Program-made: the position numbers and the translations under genes
The notes under the pieces: generated by a model
Database searches by the model: none
Told to the model about the DNA's origin: nothing
The model's input: only the letters and a program-made list of their open reading frames with translations
In this document: positions 16,508 through 25,336 of the stretch, in pieces
How the letters are laid out: each line of letters opens with the position of its first letter
Numbering within the stretch: position 1 is the stretch's first letter
Assembly: GCF_008362905.1 (NCBI RefSeq)
Contig: NZ_VFJB01000006.1
Coordinates: forward strand, 205,249 to 269,248
Length of the DNA: 64,000 nt
Origin: Deferribacter autotrophicus
GTDB lineage: Bacteria; Chrysiogenota; Deferribacteres; Deferribacterales; Deferribacteraceae
Reading direction: 5' to 3'

Positions 16508-17249
16508 ATACAGTTTTGCCTATGATAGAGTTGTCATTTTGTCTCCGGCTGCTGTTGATATCTTTTCAAAACTCGGATTGGATGACAGTATAGTCGGAGT
16601 TACGAGACATATAAAAGAGTTTAAAAAAGCGAGGAAAGTTGGATCTCATATAAAACCTAATATTGAGATTATTGCATCATTAAATCCTGATTTGATAGTC
16701 TATTCCAATGAAAAATATTTTCCAAAGCTGCTCAAATCAAAAGTAGATGCAAAATTTTATAGATATGATCCAAGAACCGTGGAAGAGATTTTTGAAAAAA
16801 TTCTGGAGATTTCAAAGATGATGGATGTACCCCAAAAAGGGGTACGGCTAGTTGATGACCTTAAAGTGAAATTGAAGAAGGTTAAAAAGTTAAGAAAAAT
16901 ACCGAAGGTTGTTTATGAAGTTATGTATGTGCCATATATGGTGGCAGGTGAAAAGAATATTGTCTCGGATGTGATCAGGAAAGCAGGTGGTATCAATCTT
17001 GTAAAAATTAATAGAAAACTTGTGAGGTATTCTTTAGAGAAGGTGTTGGCTTTAAATCCAGATATATACATATATCAAGTTGGACCTATGAATAAAAAGG
17101 CTGTGGCACCTGAAAAAAGGTTGGAGTTTAAAAGTTTGAAATCCAAATTTGTGGAAGTGGATGAGCTCCTTTTTTCTAGGGGGAACAGCCACACTATAGA
17201 TGCCATTTTGCAGTTAAACGAAATTTTTTATAGATGGAGTAATGAATGA
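16452..17249 (+). CDS. btuF: Periplasmic substrate-binding protein of the BtuF/FepB class
   Basis: A 265-residue secreted protein: signal peptide ILIILTVIFWLCKYSFA, then two lobes typical of helical-backbone binding proteins, with RVVILSPAAVDIFSKLGLDDSIVGVT, SLNPDLIVYSNEKY and ALNPDIYIYQ. It begins at GTG 16452, with GGAGG six bases upstream, inside the ATPase gene in another frame. It probably captures a corrinoid, cobalt chelate or related ligand for the preceding permease and ATPase; the ligand is not evident from sequence. Confidence 0.83.
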   Translation: MRFLKSILIILTVIFWLCKYSFAYDRVVILSPAAVDIFSKLGLDDSIVGVTRHIKEFKKARKVGSHIKPNIEIIASLNPDLIVYSNEKYFPKLLKSKVDAKFYRYDPRTVEEIFEKILEISKMMDVPQKGVRLVDDLKVKLKKVKKLRKIPKVVYEVMYVPYMVAGEKNIVSDVIRKAGGINLVKINRKLVRYSLEKVLALNPDIYIYQVGPMNKKAVAPEKRLEFKSLKSKFVEVDELLFSRGNSHTIDAILQLNEIFYRWSNE

Positions 17250-18019
17250 GAAAATTGGTAATTGTAGGAGCGGGAGTAGGCAAAGATTTAATTACGGTAA
17301 AGGGGTTAGAGAAGCTAAAAGAAGCTGATGTTATTTTATATGATAGACTTGTGGATGAGAAGATTCTGCAAGATTTGAATTGTAAAAAGATTTTTGTGGG
17401 TAAAACTCCATATAAACCGAGCTGTAGTCAATGTCAGATTAATAGTTTGATTGAAAAGTATCTGATGGAAGATAAAACCGTTTTACGTATAAAAAGTGGT
17501 GATGCGTCCATATATTCAAGAAGCCTTGAAGAGATTGATGTGGCAAGGGGGTGTGAGGCTGCTATTGAGATCATTCCTGGAGTAACTACTGTTTCTCATC
17601 TGGTAGCAAAAATTGAGACTGCTCTTACTGCAAGAGATGTTTCATCTGGAGTGATTTTTATCACAGGACATAAAAAAGAGGGGGAGCTTGAGCAGGCTTA
17701 CAACTGGAAGGCGTTGGTGGATTTAAACATGAGTATTGTGGTATATATGGGGGTAAAAAACTTTTTGACTATATTGAAAAAACTTGTTGAAAACGGATTG
17801 AAAGAAACTACCCCTGTTGCCATAGGTGAGAAACTTGAATATCCCGATGAGAAGATTTTAATTTCCACAGTGGGTGATGTTTTAAAGGGTGGGTTCAAAA
17901 TAAGCTATCCCTCCATAATGCTTATTGGAGAAGTAGTAGGTTATTCCAACCGGTTTTTAAAAGAAATGAGGCGAAAAGGTGAGGTGTGTAACAAATGCAA
18001 AGAAGGATTTATGCCCTAG
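17246..18019 (+). CDS. cobA: Uroporphyrinogen-III C-methyltransferase (SUMT)
   Basis: Adds methyl groups at C2 and C7 of uroporphyrinogen III, giving precorrin-2, the branch point to siroheme and B12. Motifs in order: the nucleotide/SAM loop VGAGVGKDLITVKG, YDRLVD, LRIKSGDASIYSR and the PGVTTVSHLVAKI segment. The C-terminus carries an extra CNKC. The length (257) is normal for a stand-alone SUMT. It overlaps the previous stop by four bases (ATGA) and cbiL by 25 bases. Confidence 0.93.
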   Translation: MRKLVIVGAGVGKDLITVKGLEKLKEADVILYDRLVDEKILQDLNCKKIFVGKTPYKPSCSQCQINSLIEKYLMEDKTVLRIKSGDASIYSRSLEEIDVARGCEAAIEIIPGVTTVSHLVAKIETALTARDVSSGVIFITGHKKEGELEQAYNWKALVDLNMSIVVYMGVKNFLTILKKLVENGLKETTPVAIGEKLEYPDEKILISTVGDVLKGGFKISYPSIMLIGEVVGYSNRFLKEMRRKGEVCNKCKEGFMP

Positions 18020-18696
18020 GATTGGGGCCTGGGGATTCCGAATACATCAGTGTCAAAGGGGTAAATGTTTTAAAATCATGCGATTTGGTGGTGGTGCCAC
18101 AATCGGATAAAACGGGTAGAAGTGTTGCAAAGGAGATTGTGAAGCAATACGTAAGTGATGAAAAGATTTTTATGTATTTCTTTCCGATGAATAATGATAA
18201 AGAGCTCCTTGATAGAAGATATTCTGAATTGGCTGAAAAGATAGAGCAGTTTTTGAATGAGGGCAAAAAAGTATGTTATGTGACAATCGGTGATTTATCC
18301 ATTTACAGTACTTTTAATTATCTTTATGAAAAGCTGAAAGAAAAAGAGATTAAAGTTGAAAAAATAGCAGGCATTCCTTCTTTTATTGCAGCGGCAAACA
18401 GGATAGATGAGAATATAGTGATTAAAGGGGAGTCTTTTTGCGTTGTTGAGATGGAGAGAGATGGCAGGATGCTGGAAAAAGTTGTGAGTCTTTTTGATAC
18501 AGTGATTGTTATGAAGGTGCATAAGAGATTGAAATTTTTAATAGAGTTTGTACGAGAAAATAAAATGGTGGAAAAAGCTTATCTTGTGGAGCGATGTACT
18601 TTGGATGGTGAAAGGGTTTTTGATCTTTTAACTGATGAGGTTCCTGAAAATGCTGGATATTTATCCACAGCTATTTTGTACAGGAGAAAAGGATGA
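17995..18696 (+). CDS. cbiL: Cobalt-precorrin-2 C20-methyltransferase
   Basis: A SAM-dependent tetrapyrrole methylase of 233 residues. The N-terminus YALGLGPGDSEYISVKGVNVLKSCDLVVVPQS and the YVTIGDLSIYSTFNYL segment are typical of CbiL/CobI. It forms cobalt-precorrin-3. It overlaps cobA upstream and cbiC downstream. Confidence 0.92.
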   Translation: MQRRIYALGLGPGDSEYISVKGVNVLKSCDLVVVPQSDKTGRSVAKEIVKQYVSDEKIFMYFFPMNNDKELLDRRYSELAEKIEQFLNEGKKVCYVTIGDLSIYSTFNYLYEKLKEKEIKVEKIAGIPSFIAAANRIDENIVIKGESFCVVEMERDGRMLEKVVSLFDTVIVMKVHKRLKFLIEFVRENKMVEKAYLVERCTLDGERVFDLLTDEVPENAGYLSTAILYRRKG

Positions 18697-19310
18697 AAAA
18701 AGGGGAAATGATTGAGAAGGAGAGTTTTGATATTATAGAACAGAATGTGGATCTTTCAAATTTTAGTGAAGAAGAGAAAGTGGTAGTAAAAAGAGTTATA
18801 CATGCTTCTGGAGACTTTGAGTTTGCAAAATTGATATATTTTTCAAAAGAGTGGTTAACAGATTTTAAAAATATTCTGGGAAAAAAGCCTTCTGTGATTT
18901 GTGATGTGAATATGGTAAAATCAGGTATTACGGAAAAGTATCTAAGAGTTAGCGGACTGAAAACTTATTGCTTTATTTCTGATGACGAAGTTATTAGGAG
19001 AGCTAAGGAGCTTAATAAAACTCGGGCTGAGATTTCAATGGAATATGCCTTTGATAGGTTTGAGAATATAATTTTTGTAATCGGCAATGCTCCTACCGCT
19101 TTGTTGAAAGTAATTGAGATGAGCAAAGATAGAGATGATAAAGCTGTATTTGTGGTCGGTATGCCTGTGGGGTTTGTAAAAGCTGCAGAATCTAAAAAAA
19201 TGCTTGCAGAATCTCCTATTCCTTGCATTACAAATTTCGGGACAAAGGGTGGTAGCGGTATTGCCGCTGCTGCATTCAACGCTTTGATAAAGGTATGCTA
19301 TCATGTTTGA
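18693..19310 (+). CDS. cbiC: Cobalt-precorrin-8 methylmutase
   Basis: Moves the C11 methyl group to C12, giving cobyrinate. The 205-residue protein has the CbiC/CobH hallmarks: IEKESFDIIEQ, VVKRVIHASGDFEFA with the likely catalytic histidine, CDVNMVKSGI, and the GMPVGFVKAAESK and TNFGTKGGSGIAAAAFNAL segments. It overlaps cbiL by four bases. Confidence 0.95.
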   Translation: MKKGEMIEKESFDIIEQNVDLSNFSEEEKVVVKRVIHASGDFEFAKLIYFSKEWLTDFKNILGKKPSVICDVNMVKSGITEKYLRVSGLKTYCFISDDEVIRRAKELNKTRAEISMEYAFDRFENIIFVIGNAPTALLKVIEMSKDRDDKAVFVVGMPVGFVKAAESKKMLAESPIPCITNFGTKGGSGIAAAAFNALIKVCYHV

Positions 19311-19998
19311 TAAATTACTGATTTTAGGTGGGACTTCTGATACTCATAGGTTTTTAAATTCATTAGAAAGTGATAATTTCATTATAACTGTGGCAACCGA
19401 ATATGGATATGAGCAGTTTTCAAAAAAATATGGTAAAGATAAGGTATTGTTAATAAAATTTGATGAGGCAAGTTTAGAAAAGTTTATCAAAGAAAATAAA
19501 ATTACTAAAATTATTGATACCACGCATCCTTACGCAAAAGTGATAACAGAAACAGCTTTGAATGTGTCAAAGAAGTTGAATATAGAGTATCTGTCGTATG
19601 TTAGAGATGATGATATTAATGTTGATTATGAAAAAGCTATATTTTTTAGTAATATTAAAGAAGTGATAACTTTTTTAAAAGAAAAGGATTTTAGGAGAAT
19701 TTTATTTACAATTGGAAGTAAAATGATGAAAGATTTTGCATTTTTAAAAGATAAAGCTTATGTGCGTGTTTTACCTTTTGAAAATTCCATCTACGAAGTG
19801 AGAAAATATGGATTTGATTATGATAAAATTATTGCCATGCAGGGACCGTTTTCAAAGGATTTTAATGTGGCACTGATTAAAGAGCTTAAAATAGATCTTC
19901 TTATTACGAAAAAGAGTGGAAAGGCCGGTGGTTTTGAAGAGAAAATAGAGGCTTGCGAAGAAACCGGAATTTATTGTATTGTAATTGATAATGAATAA
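19303..19998 (+). CDS. cbiJ: Cobalt-precorrin-6A reductase
   Basis: Reduces the C18-C19 double bond of cobalt-precorrin-6A with NAD(P)H. The 231-residue protein begins with a nucleotide-binding turn LILGGTSDTHRF and has the CbiJ/CobK features IIDTTHPYAKVITETAL, FTIGSKMM and the C-terminal LLITKKSGKAGGFEEKIEA. It overlaps cbiC by eight bases and the larE-like gene by eight bases. Confidence 0.93.
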   Translation: MFDKLLILGGTSDTHRFLNSLESDNFIITVATEYGYEQFSKKYGKDKVLLIKFDEASLEKFIKENKITKIIDTTHPYAKVITETALNVSKKLNIEYLSYVRDDDINVDYEKAIFFSNIKEVITFLKEKDFRRILFTIGSKMMKDFAFLKDKAYVRVLPFENSIYEVRKYGFDYDKIIAMQGPFSKDFNVALIKELKIDLLITKKSGKAGGFEEKIEACEETGIYCIVIDNE

Positions 19999-20725
19999 TA
20001 AGCTAAAGGAATATTTTAAAAATTTTAAAACTGCTATTGTTGCCTTAAGTGGTGGTGCCGATAGTTCTGCGGTTTTAAAATTGGCTACAGATTACTTAGG
20101 AAAAGAGAATGTTCTAGCGGCAACTTGTGTTAATTTTAATATGTTTGTTTATGAGATAAATTTTGCCTATAAAGTAGCCGATCTGCTGAATGTGGCATGG
20201 AAACCTTTTTATGCAAAACTTGCCAATGAGCTTTTTACAGATGATAGGGATAAATGTTTTTATTGTAAAAAAAATATCTTGGGAGAACTGGTCAAAATAA
20301 AAAAGGAATTCGGGATTGATGTTATTTTTGACGGATCAAACACTGATGATTTAGCTGATTATAGACCTGGAATGAAAGCAATAGAGATGTTTAATATTAA
20401 ATCCCCGTTGTTGGAAAATGAGCTTGGAAAAGAATATGTTTCTGAAGTTATTAAAAATTCTGTTTTGAATACACTCTCATTTCATACTCAATCATGTATT
20501 GCTACGAGAATTAAAATGAAGAATGCCACAGTGGAGGATATGAGAAGGATTGAACTTGCAGAAGATAAATTAAGAGAGAAGTTTCCTGATATAAGAGTGA
20601 GATATTTTGGTGATTATTTAAAAGTGGAATTTAAAAGAGATCGTATAATCGGTGGGTTTGATAGACGCTTTATTTTTGAAGTTTTAGAAAAAATTTTTGG
20701 CGAAAAGATAAAGATAACAATTTGA
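19991..20725 (+). CDS. larE: LarE-like ATP-dependent sulfur transferase, Fe-S cluster type
   Basis: A PP-loop ATPase of 244 residues: AIVALSGGADSSAVLKLA binds ATP, followed by a LarE-type DGSNTDDLADYRPGMKA motif. LarE proteins donate sulfur to the pincer nickel cofactor of lactate racemase. Some use a cysteine as sacrificial donor; others carry three cysteines for a [4Fe-4S] cluster. Here CFYC and a later Cys (HTQSCIATRI) fit the cluster type. No larB or larC is seen. Its place as last gene of a cobalamin operon is unexpected. I use ATG 19991; the earlier TTG is unlikely. Confidence 0.75.
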   Translation: MNNKLKEYFKNFKTAIVALSGGADSSAVLKLATDYLGKENVLAATCVNFNMFVYEINFAYKVADLLNVAWKPFYAKLANELFTDDRDKCFYCKKNILGELVKIKKEFGIDVIFDGSNTDDLADYRPGMKAIEMFNIKSPLLENELGKEYVSEVIKNSVLNTLSFHTQSCIATRIKMKNATVEDMRRIELAEDKLREKFPDIRVRYFGDYLKVEFKRDRIIGGFDRRFIFEVLEKIFGEKIKITI

Positions 20726-20841
20726 AAAATTAAAAGTTTTTCCAATAACATTTTCAACATTTCTGTTTTCAATCAGGCTTTCTGTAAATAATGGTTATAG
20801 CAATGTATAAAAAAGCACCATCAATAGATTAAAAAATAGAC

Positions 20842-20866
20842 ATGTTATTGAATATGATAATAACAT
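20842..20866. promoter_or_regulatory. Inverted repeat upstream of the glnB sigma-54 promoter
   Basis: ATGTTATT and AATAACAT form a perfect 8-bp dyad with a 9-base centre, about 85 bases upstream of the -24 element. That position and symmetry suit an enhancer-binding activator. A second small dyad, TGGTTT-GGAA-AAACCA, lies at 20915-20930. Confidence 0.4.
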
Positions 20867-20937
20867 AAATCACTAATCTTAATAATATAATTTGATAACT
20901 ATTTGATATTAAAGTGGTTTGGAAAAACCATAAATGT

Positions 20938-20954
20938 TGGCATGTGTGTTGCTT
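20938..20954 (+). promoter_or_regulatory. Sigma-54 promoter of glnB-amtB
   Basis: TGGC (20938-20941), seven bases, then TTGC (20949-20952) gives the exact -24/-12 spacing, followed by TT. Transcription would start about 12 bases later, just before AAGGAGGTG. Sigma-54 control of PII and ammonium transporter genes is classic nitrogen regulation. Confidence 0.85.
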
Positions 20955-20959
20955 GTTGA

Positions 20960-21316
<357 letters not shown>

Positions 21317-21325
21317 GAGGTAATT

Positions 21326-22633
21326 ATGAAAAGAATATTTTTCTCAATAATTTTTATACTATCTTATAGCATTTTGTTTGGTGCAGATGATGCTATAGAT
21401 GCAAAGCAAGTACAGACAAATCTTGACTGGTTGTGGACTTTAATTGCTGCATTTCTTGTATTCTTTATGCAGCTTGGATTTGCGATGGTAGAAACAGGTT
21501 TTACCAGAGCTAAAAATGCTGTGAATATTATTATGAAAAACCTAATGGATTTTTCTATGGGAGTTTTAGGATTTTTTGCCGTTGGATTTGCTTTAATGTT
21601 TGGTAAAAGTTATGGTGGCTTGATTGGTACAGAAGGTTTTTTCCTGCTAAACTGGGGTCCTGGCGATAACTGGACACTAGCATTCTTTTTGTTTCAAGCA
21701 ATGTTTTGTGCTACAGCTGCAACGATAGTTTCTGGAGCAATTGCAGAAAGAGCGAATTTTAAAGCATATCTTATTTTTAGTTTTCTTATGTCGGCGATAG
21801 TTTATCCTATTTTTGGTAGCTGGGCATGGGGTAGTCTATTCCATGGTAATGGGTGGCTTGAGAAATTAGGATTTATAGATTTTGCTGGTTCCACTGTAGT
21901 TCACTCGATAGGTGGTTGGGCAGCCCTTGCAGGAGCCATTGTTTTAGGACCAAGAGTTGGAAAATATTCAGCAGATGGTAAAATCAGAGCTATTCCAGGG
22001 CACAATATACCACTTGCTACTATTGGAGTTTTTATCCTTTGGTTTGGATGGTATGGCTTTAATGTGGGTAGTGAAACTGCTGCTGATGCCGCTTTACCAT
22101 TAATTGCTCTTAATACAACACTAGCACCTGCAGCTAGCTCCATTACAGCGCTGGTGGTTACGTATAACAGGTATAAAAAATTTGATGCAGGTATGGCTTT
22201 AAACGGTGTTTTGTCTGGACTTGTTGGGATAACAGCTGGTTGTGCCAATGTGACTCCATTTGCTGCCATTTTGATAGGGGTTGTTTCAGGGGTTGTTGTT
22301 GTATATTCAGTACTCTTTTTTGAAAAAATCAAGGTTGATGATCCTGTGGGTGCTATATCTGTACATGGCGTCTGCGGAGCTTGGGGGACAATCGCAGCCG
22401 GACTGTTTAATTATAACTTTGAACAAAGAGCATGGGAGCCGGTATTTCTATCTCAAATTATAGGGGTTGTGGTGGCTTTTATATGGGGTTTTGTAATAAG
22501 CTTTATACTTTTTAAAGTGATAGATAAAATAAACAAATTTAGAGTATCAGAAGAAGAAGAATTTCTAGGACTTGATTTATATGAGCATGGAATAAAGGCA
22601 TATCCGGAATTTCCTATAAGTCATATAAAATAA
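21326..22633 (+). CDS. amtB: Ammonium transporter
   Basis: A 435-residue Amt/Mep channel. It has a cleavable N-terminal hydrophobic segment (FSIIFILSYSILFG) and about eleven transmembrane helices. The twin pore histidines lie in VVHSIGGW and SVHGVCGAWG. The FVETGFTRAKN-like start (AMVETGFTRAKNAVNI) and DxAGxxVVH context (DFAGSTVVHS) are standard. It is nine bases downstream of glnB with its own AGGAGGT. The C-terminal tail is long enough to bind PII. Confidence 0.96.
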   Translation: MKRIFFSIIFILSYSILFGADDAIDAKQVQTNLDWLWTLIAAFLVFFMQLGFAMVETGFTRAKNAVNIIMKNLMDFSMGVLGFFAVGFALMFGKSYGGLIGTEGFFLLNWGPGDNWTLAFFLFQAMFCATAATIVSGAIAERANFKAYLIFSFLMSAIVYPIFGSWAWGSLFHGNGWLEKLGFIDFAGSTVVHSIGGWAALAGAIVLGPRVGKYSADGKIRAIPGHNIPLATIGVFILWFGWYGFNVGSETAADAALPLIALNTTLAPAASSITALVVTYNRYKKFDAGMALNGVLSGLVGITAGCANVTPFAAILIGVVSGVVVVYSVLFFEKIKVDDPVGAISVHGVCGAWGTIAAGLFNYNFEQRAWEPVFLSQIIGVVVAFIWGFVISFILFKVIDKINKFRVSEEEEFLGLDLYEHGIKAYPEFPISHIK

Positions 22634-22643
22634 AATTTAAGTA

Positions 22644-22666
22644 AGGGGGGAATCCCCCCTATTTCT
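22644..22666 (+). terminator. Probable terminator after amtB
   Basis: AGGGGGG-AAT-CCCCCCT forms a strong GC stem with a three-base loop, followed by the weak tract ATTTCT. It begins ten bases after the amtB stop. Confidence 0.6.
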
Positions 22667-22733
22667 AAAAAATACCAACTTCATAATTTTCATTATTACA
22701 TAATGAGTACTGAAAAATAAATATATGAACTAA

Positions 22734-22970
22734 CTGGAATCATCCTGATTTTTTATGAGCAGGAGAATTATTTTTTGGGTTATCAATTAGTTAATCTGCA
22801 AGAAATTGAGGAAATACATTTTTTTTATTCTCACAAAACATCCAGTTTTGCTGTGAGGCAAATGCCTCTAAAACCGCCGTCTGTGGCAGTTTTATGGGCA
22901 TTTGAACCAGAAAAATGTTTTTCCTAAATTTATATAAATGAGGTTTTTTACAAAAATGAGGTGACACCAG
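22734..22970 (+). repeat. Structured palindromic repeat, copy A
   Basis: The element is bounded by CTGGAATCATCC and GGTGACACCAG, an imperfect inverted pair. Inside, an outer stem pairs 22803-22820 with 22914-22931 (16 of 18). A hairpin CAAAAC-ATCCA-GTTTTG lies at 22834-22850. A second stem, CAAATGCC with GGCATTTG, encloses a third hairpin whose GCC/GGC neck holds a GTCTGT loop. It lies between the amtB terminator and the second B12 riboswitch. Related copies are at 25337 and 33146. Confidence 0.8.
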
Positions 22971-22982
22971 AAATCATATCAC

Positions 22983-23011
22983 TTCCAAAATTTCAAATTT
23001 TGTGTTATTAT
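22983..23011 (+). promoter_or_regulatory. Possible promoter of the nrdD-cobalamin operon
   Basis: TTCCAA (22983-22988) and TATTAT (23006-23011) are 17 bases apart, and the predicted start falls at the riboswitch P1 stem. The -35 match is weak. Confidence 0.35.
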
Positions 23012-23017
23012 ATAACT

Positions 23018-23159
23018 GCAGGTTACGGGAAGTCCGGTGAGAATCCGGCGCTGCCCCCGCAACTGTGAGCCTGACGAAAGCCCATTAAGCCACTGTCCGG
23101 CTGTGGTCGGATGGGAAGGCGGGCGAGTAGGATGAAGGCGAGCCAGGAGACCGGCCTGC
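23018..23159 (+). ncRNA. Cobalamin (B12) riboswitch aptamer 2
   Basis: B12 aptamer blocks are present: CGGGAAGTCCGGTGAGAATCC, CCCCGCAACTGTGAGC, AGCCACTG, GGGAAGGCGGGCGAGTAGG and GATGAAGGCGAGCCAGGAGA. P1 is GCAGG (23018-23022) with CCTGC (23155-23159). Downstream a small hairpin, CCTAC-GGAGG-GTAGG, begins near 23168, but I cannot define the expression platform. It precedes nrdD, a B12-independent enzyme, and farther downstream the cobamide assembly genes. Confidence 0.95.
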
Positions 23160-23250
23160 TAAAAAACCTACGGAGGGTAGGATGAGTGTTTTCTCTCGTT
23201 TCTCTTAAGTCCTGATTTTTACCCCCTTAAAATTTAATCTGGAGGTTAAT

Positions 23251-25284
23251 GTGATAGAAAAAGTTGTAAAGCGTGACGGTCGTATTGTGCCTTTTGACTA
23301 TGAAAGGATTGCAAATGCCATTTTTAAGGCTGCAAAGGCGGTTGGTGGTGAAGATAGAAATATAGCCAACAGACTAGCTATCGAAGTTTCAAAGATTGTG
23401 GAGGAAAAATATGGAAATATAGGCGTGGCCACTGTGGAAGAAATCCAGGATATCGTGGAAAAAGTGCTAATTGAAAATGGTCATGCCAAAACGGCAAAAG
23501 CTTATATTTTATATCGTAAGAAAAGATCGGATATGCGAGAATTAAAAAATGCAATGGATGATGCCTTTGATTTAATAGATGAGTATATTGGAAATGCCGA
23601 TTGGCGAGTAAAAGAGAATAGTAATACGACGTATTCATTACAGGGGTTGAATAATTACATCTCATCTACAATTACTGCAAAATATTGGCTCAATAAAATT
23701 TATCCGGAAGAGATAAAAGTAGCTCACGAAAATGGTGATTTTCATATTCATGATCTAGGAATGCTTTCGGTTTATTGCTGTGGTTGGGATTTGAGAGATT
23801 TGTTGTTGAAAGGATTTAAAGGTGTGGAAGGGAAGATTGAAAGCGCACCTCCAAAGCATTTTAGAAGTGCTCTTGGGCAAATTGTAAACTTTTTTTACAC
23901 TTTGCAGGGGGAAGCTGCAGGTGCCCAGGCCTTTGCAAATTTTGATACGCTTCTAGCCCCATTTGTATATTATGATAAGCTGAGTTACAAAGACGTGAAG
24001 CAGTGTATTCAGGAGTTTGTATTTAATCTTAATATTCCAACAAGGGTAGGATTTCAAACCCCTTTTACCAATCTGACTTTTGACTTAAAAGTGCCATCAA
24101 TATATGAGAATGAAGCAGTGGTAGTGGGGGGAGAATTAAAAGATAAGACATATGCCGAATTTCAAAAAGAGATGGATATGATCAACAAAGCGTTTATCGA
24201 GGTGATGTGTGAAGGGGATGCTAAGGGGAGAATTTTTACCTTTCCAATTCCTACTTATAATATCACAAAAGATTTTGACTGGGATAGCGAAATCATTACA
24301 GAACTGATGAAAATGACAGGGAAGTACGGTATCCCTTATTTTGCAAATTTTGTAAATAGCGATATGAGTCCAGATGATGCTAGAAGTATGTGTTGTAGGC
24401 TTCGACTTGATAACAGAGAGTTGAGAAAAAGAGGAGGTGGATTGTTCGGTGCAAACCCGCTAACAGGCTCCATTGGGGTTGTGACCATAAATCTTCCAAG
24501 AATTGGGTATCTTGCTACAAATGAGGATGATTACTTCAAAAGACTAAGCGTGCTGCTTGAGCTAGCTAGAGAAAGTTTGAAGATTAAGAGAAAAACTTTA
24601 GAGAATTTAACTGAAAAGGGGCTTTACCCCTATGCAAAATTTTATCTTGCAGAAATCAAAGAAAGGTTTGGTCAGTACTGGAAAAATCATTTTAATACCA
24701 TTGGAATTGTGGGGATGAATGAATCTTTGCAGAATTTTATTGGTGTGGATATTGTTCATGAAGAAGGGGTGGAGTTTGCCATTAAGGTATTAAATTTTAT
24801 AAATGAAAAGATTTCGGAATTTCAAATGGAAGATGATATGCTTTACAATCTAGAAGCAACACCAGCTGAAAGTACAAGTTATCGTCTTGCTAAAATTGAT
24901 AAAAGCAATTTTCCAGATATTGTGACAAGTGGTAAGGAGAAACCTTATTATACAAATTCCACACAATTACCCGTGAACTATAAACTGGATATGTTTACAG
25001 CTTTAAAACATCAGGACAGATTACAAACACTTTATACCGGTGGAACGGTATTTCATCTTTTTTTAGGTGAGTCTGTGGAAGATCCTGATTCTTTGAAACA
25101 GCTTGTTAAAAAGATAGCTTCTCAGTTCAGGTTACCTTATTTTACGATAACTCCGACATTTTCAGTATGTCCGATACACGGGTATATATCCGGAAGACAT
25201 TTTGAATGTCCTAAATGTAAAGAGGAAAAAATGTATGAAATAATGAGTGAAATAGAAAGATTAAAGTCATTACTGGAGAACTGA
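23251..25284 (+). CDS. nrdD: Anaerobic ribonucleoside-triphosphate reductase, large part lacking the glycyl-radical domain
   Basis: The 677-residue catalytic body of a class III ribonucleotide reductase, which makes deoxynucleotides without oxygen. The first ~95 residues are an ATP-cone (VVKRDGRIVPFDYERI). The NrdD core follows (FHIHDLGMLSVYCCGWDL, GRIFTFPIPTYNIT, LEATPAESTSYRLAK). It reaches the Zn site CPIHGY...CPKC, then stops after a short helix (EIMSEIERLKSLLEN). The RVxGY glycyl-radical segment normally following is missing here and is found as a separate gene at 25804. The start is GTG with GGAGG upstream. A B12 riboswitch precedes it. Confidence 0.93.
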   Translation: MIEKVVKRDGRIVPFDYERIANAIFKAAKAVGGEDRNIANRLAIEVSKIVEEKYGNIGVATVEEIQDIVEKVLIENGHAKTAKAYILYRKKRSDMRELKNAMDDAFDLIDEYIGNADWRVKENSNTTYSLQGLNNYISSTITAKYWLNKIYPEEIKVAHENGDFHIHDLGMLSVYCCGWDLRDLLLKGFKGVEGKIESAPPKHFRSALGQIVNFFYTLQGEAAGAQAFANFDTLLAPFVYYDKLSYKDVKQCIQEFVFNLNIPTRVGFQTPFTNLTFDLKVPSIYENEAVVVGGELKDKTYAEFQKEMDMINKAFIEVMCEGDAKGRIFTFPIPTYNITKDFDWDSEIITELMKMTGKYGIPYFANFVNSDMSPDDARSMCCRLRLDNRELRKRGGGLFGANPLTGSIGVVTINLPRIGYLATNEDDYFKRLSVLLELARESLKIKRKTLENLTEKGLYPYAKFYLAEIKERFGQYWKNHFNTIGIVGMNESLQNFIGVDIVHEEGVEFAIKVLNFINEKISEFQMEDDMLYNLEATPAESTSYRLAKIDKSNFPDIVTSGKEKPYYTNSTQLPVNYKLDMFTALKHQDRLQTLYTGGTVFHLFLGESVEDPDSLKQLVKKIASQFRLPYFTITPTFSVCPIHGYISGRHFECPKCKEEKMYEIMSEIERLKSLLEN

Positions 25285-25298
25285 TGGAAGTAAGAATT

Positions 25299-25325
25299 AA
25301 ATTCTTTGCTAACGCTCACAATAAC
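25299..25325 (-). repeat. Dispersed repeat motif of the GTCATTCTGAG...GAAGAATCT type
   Basis: Read on the minus strand this is a near match to the motif at 37918-37944 (GTTATTGTGAGCGTTAGC then AAAGAAT, against GTCATTCTGAGGGTTAGC then GAAGAAT). I recall similar motifs from intergenic DNA of many bacteria. It abuts copy B of the structured repeat. Confidence 0.45.
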
Positions 25326-25336
25326 AACATGTGGTG

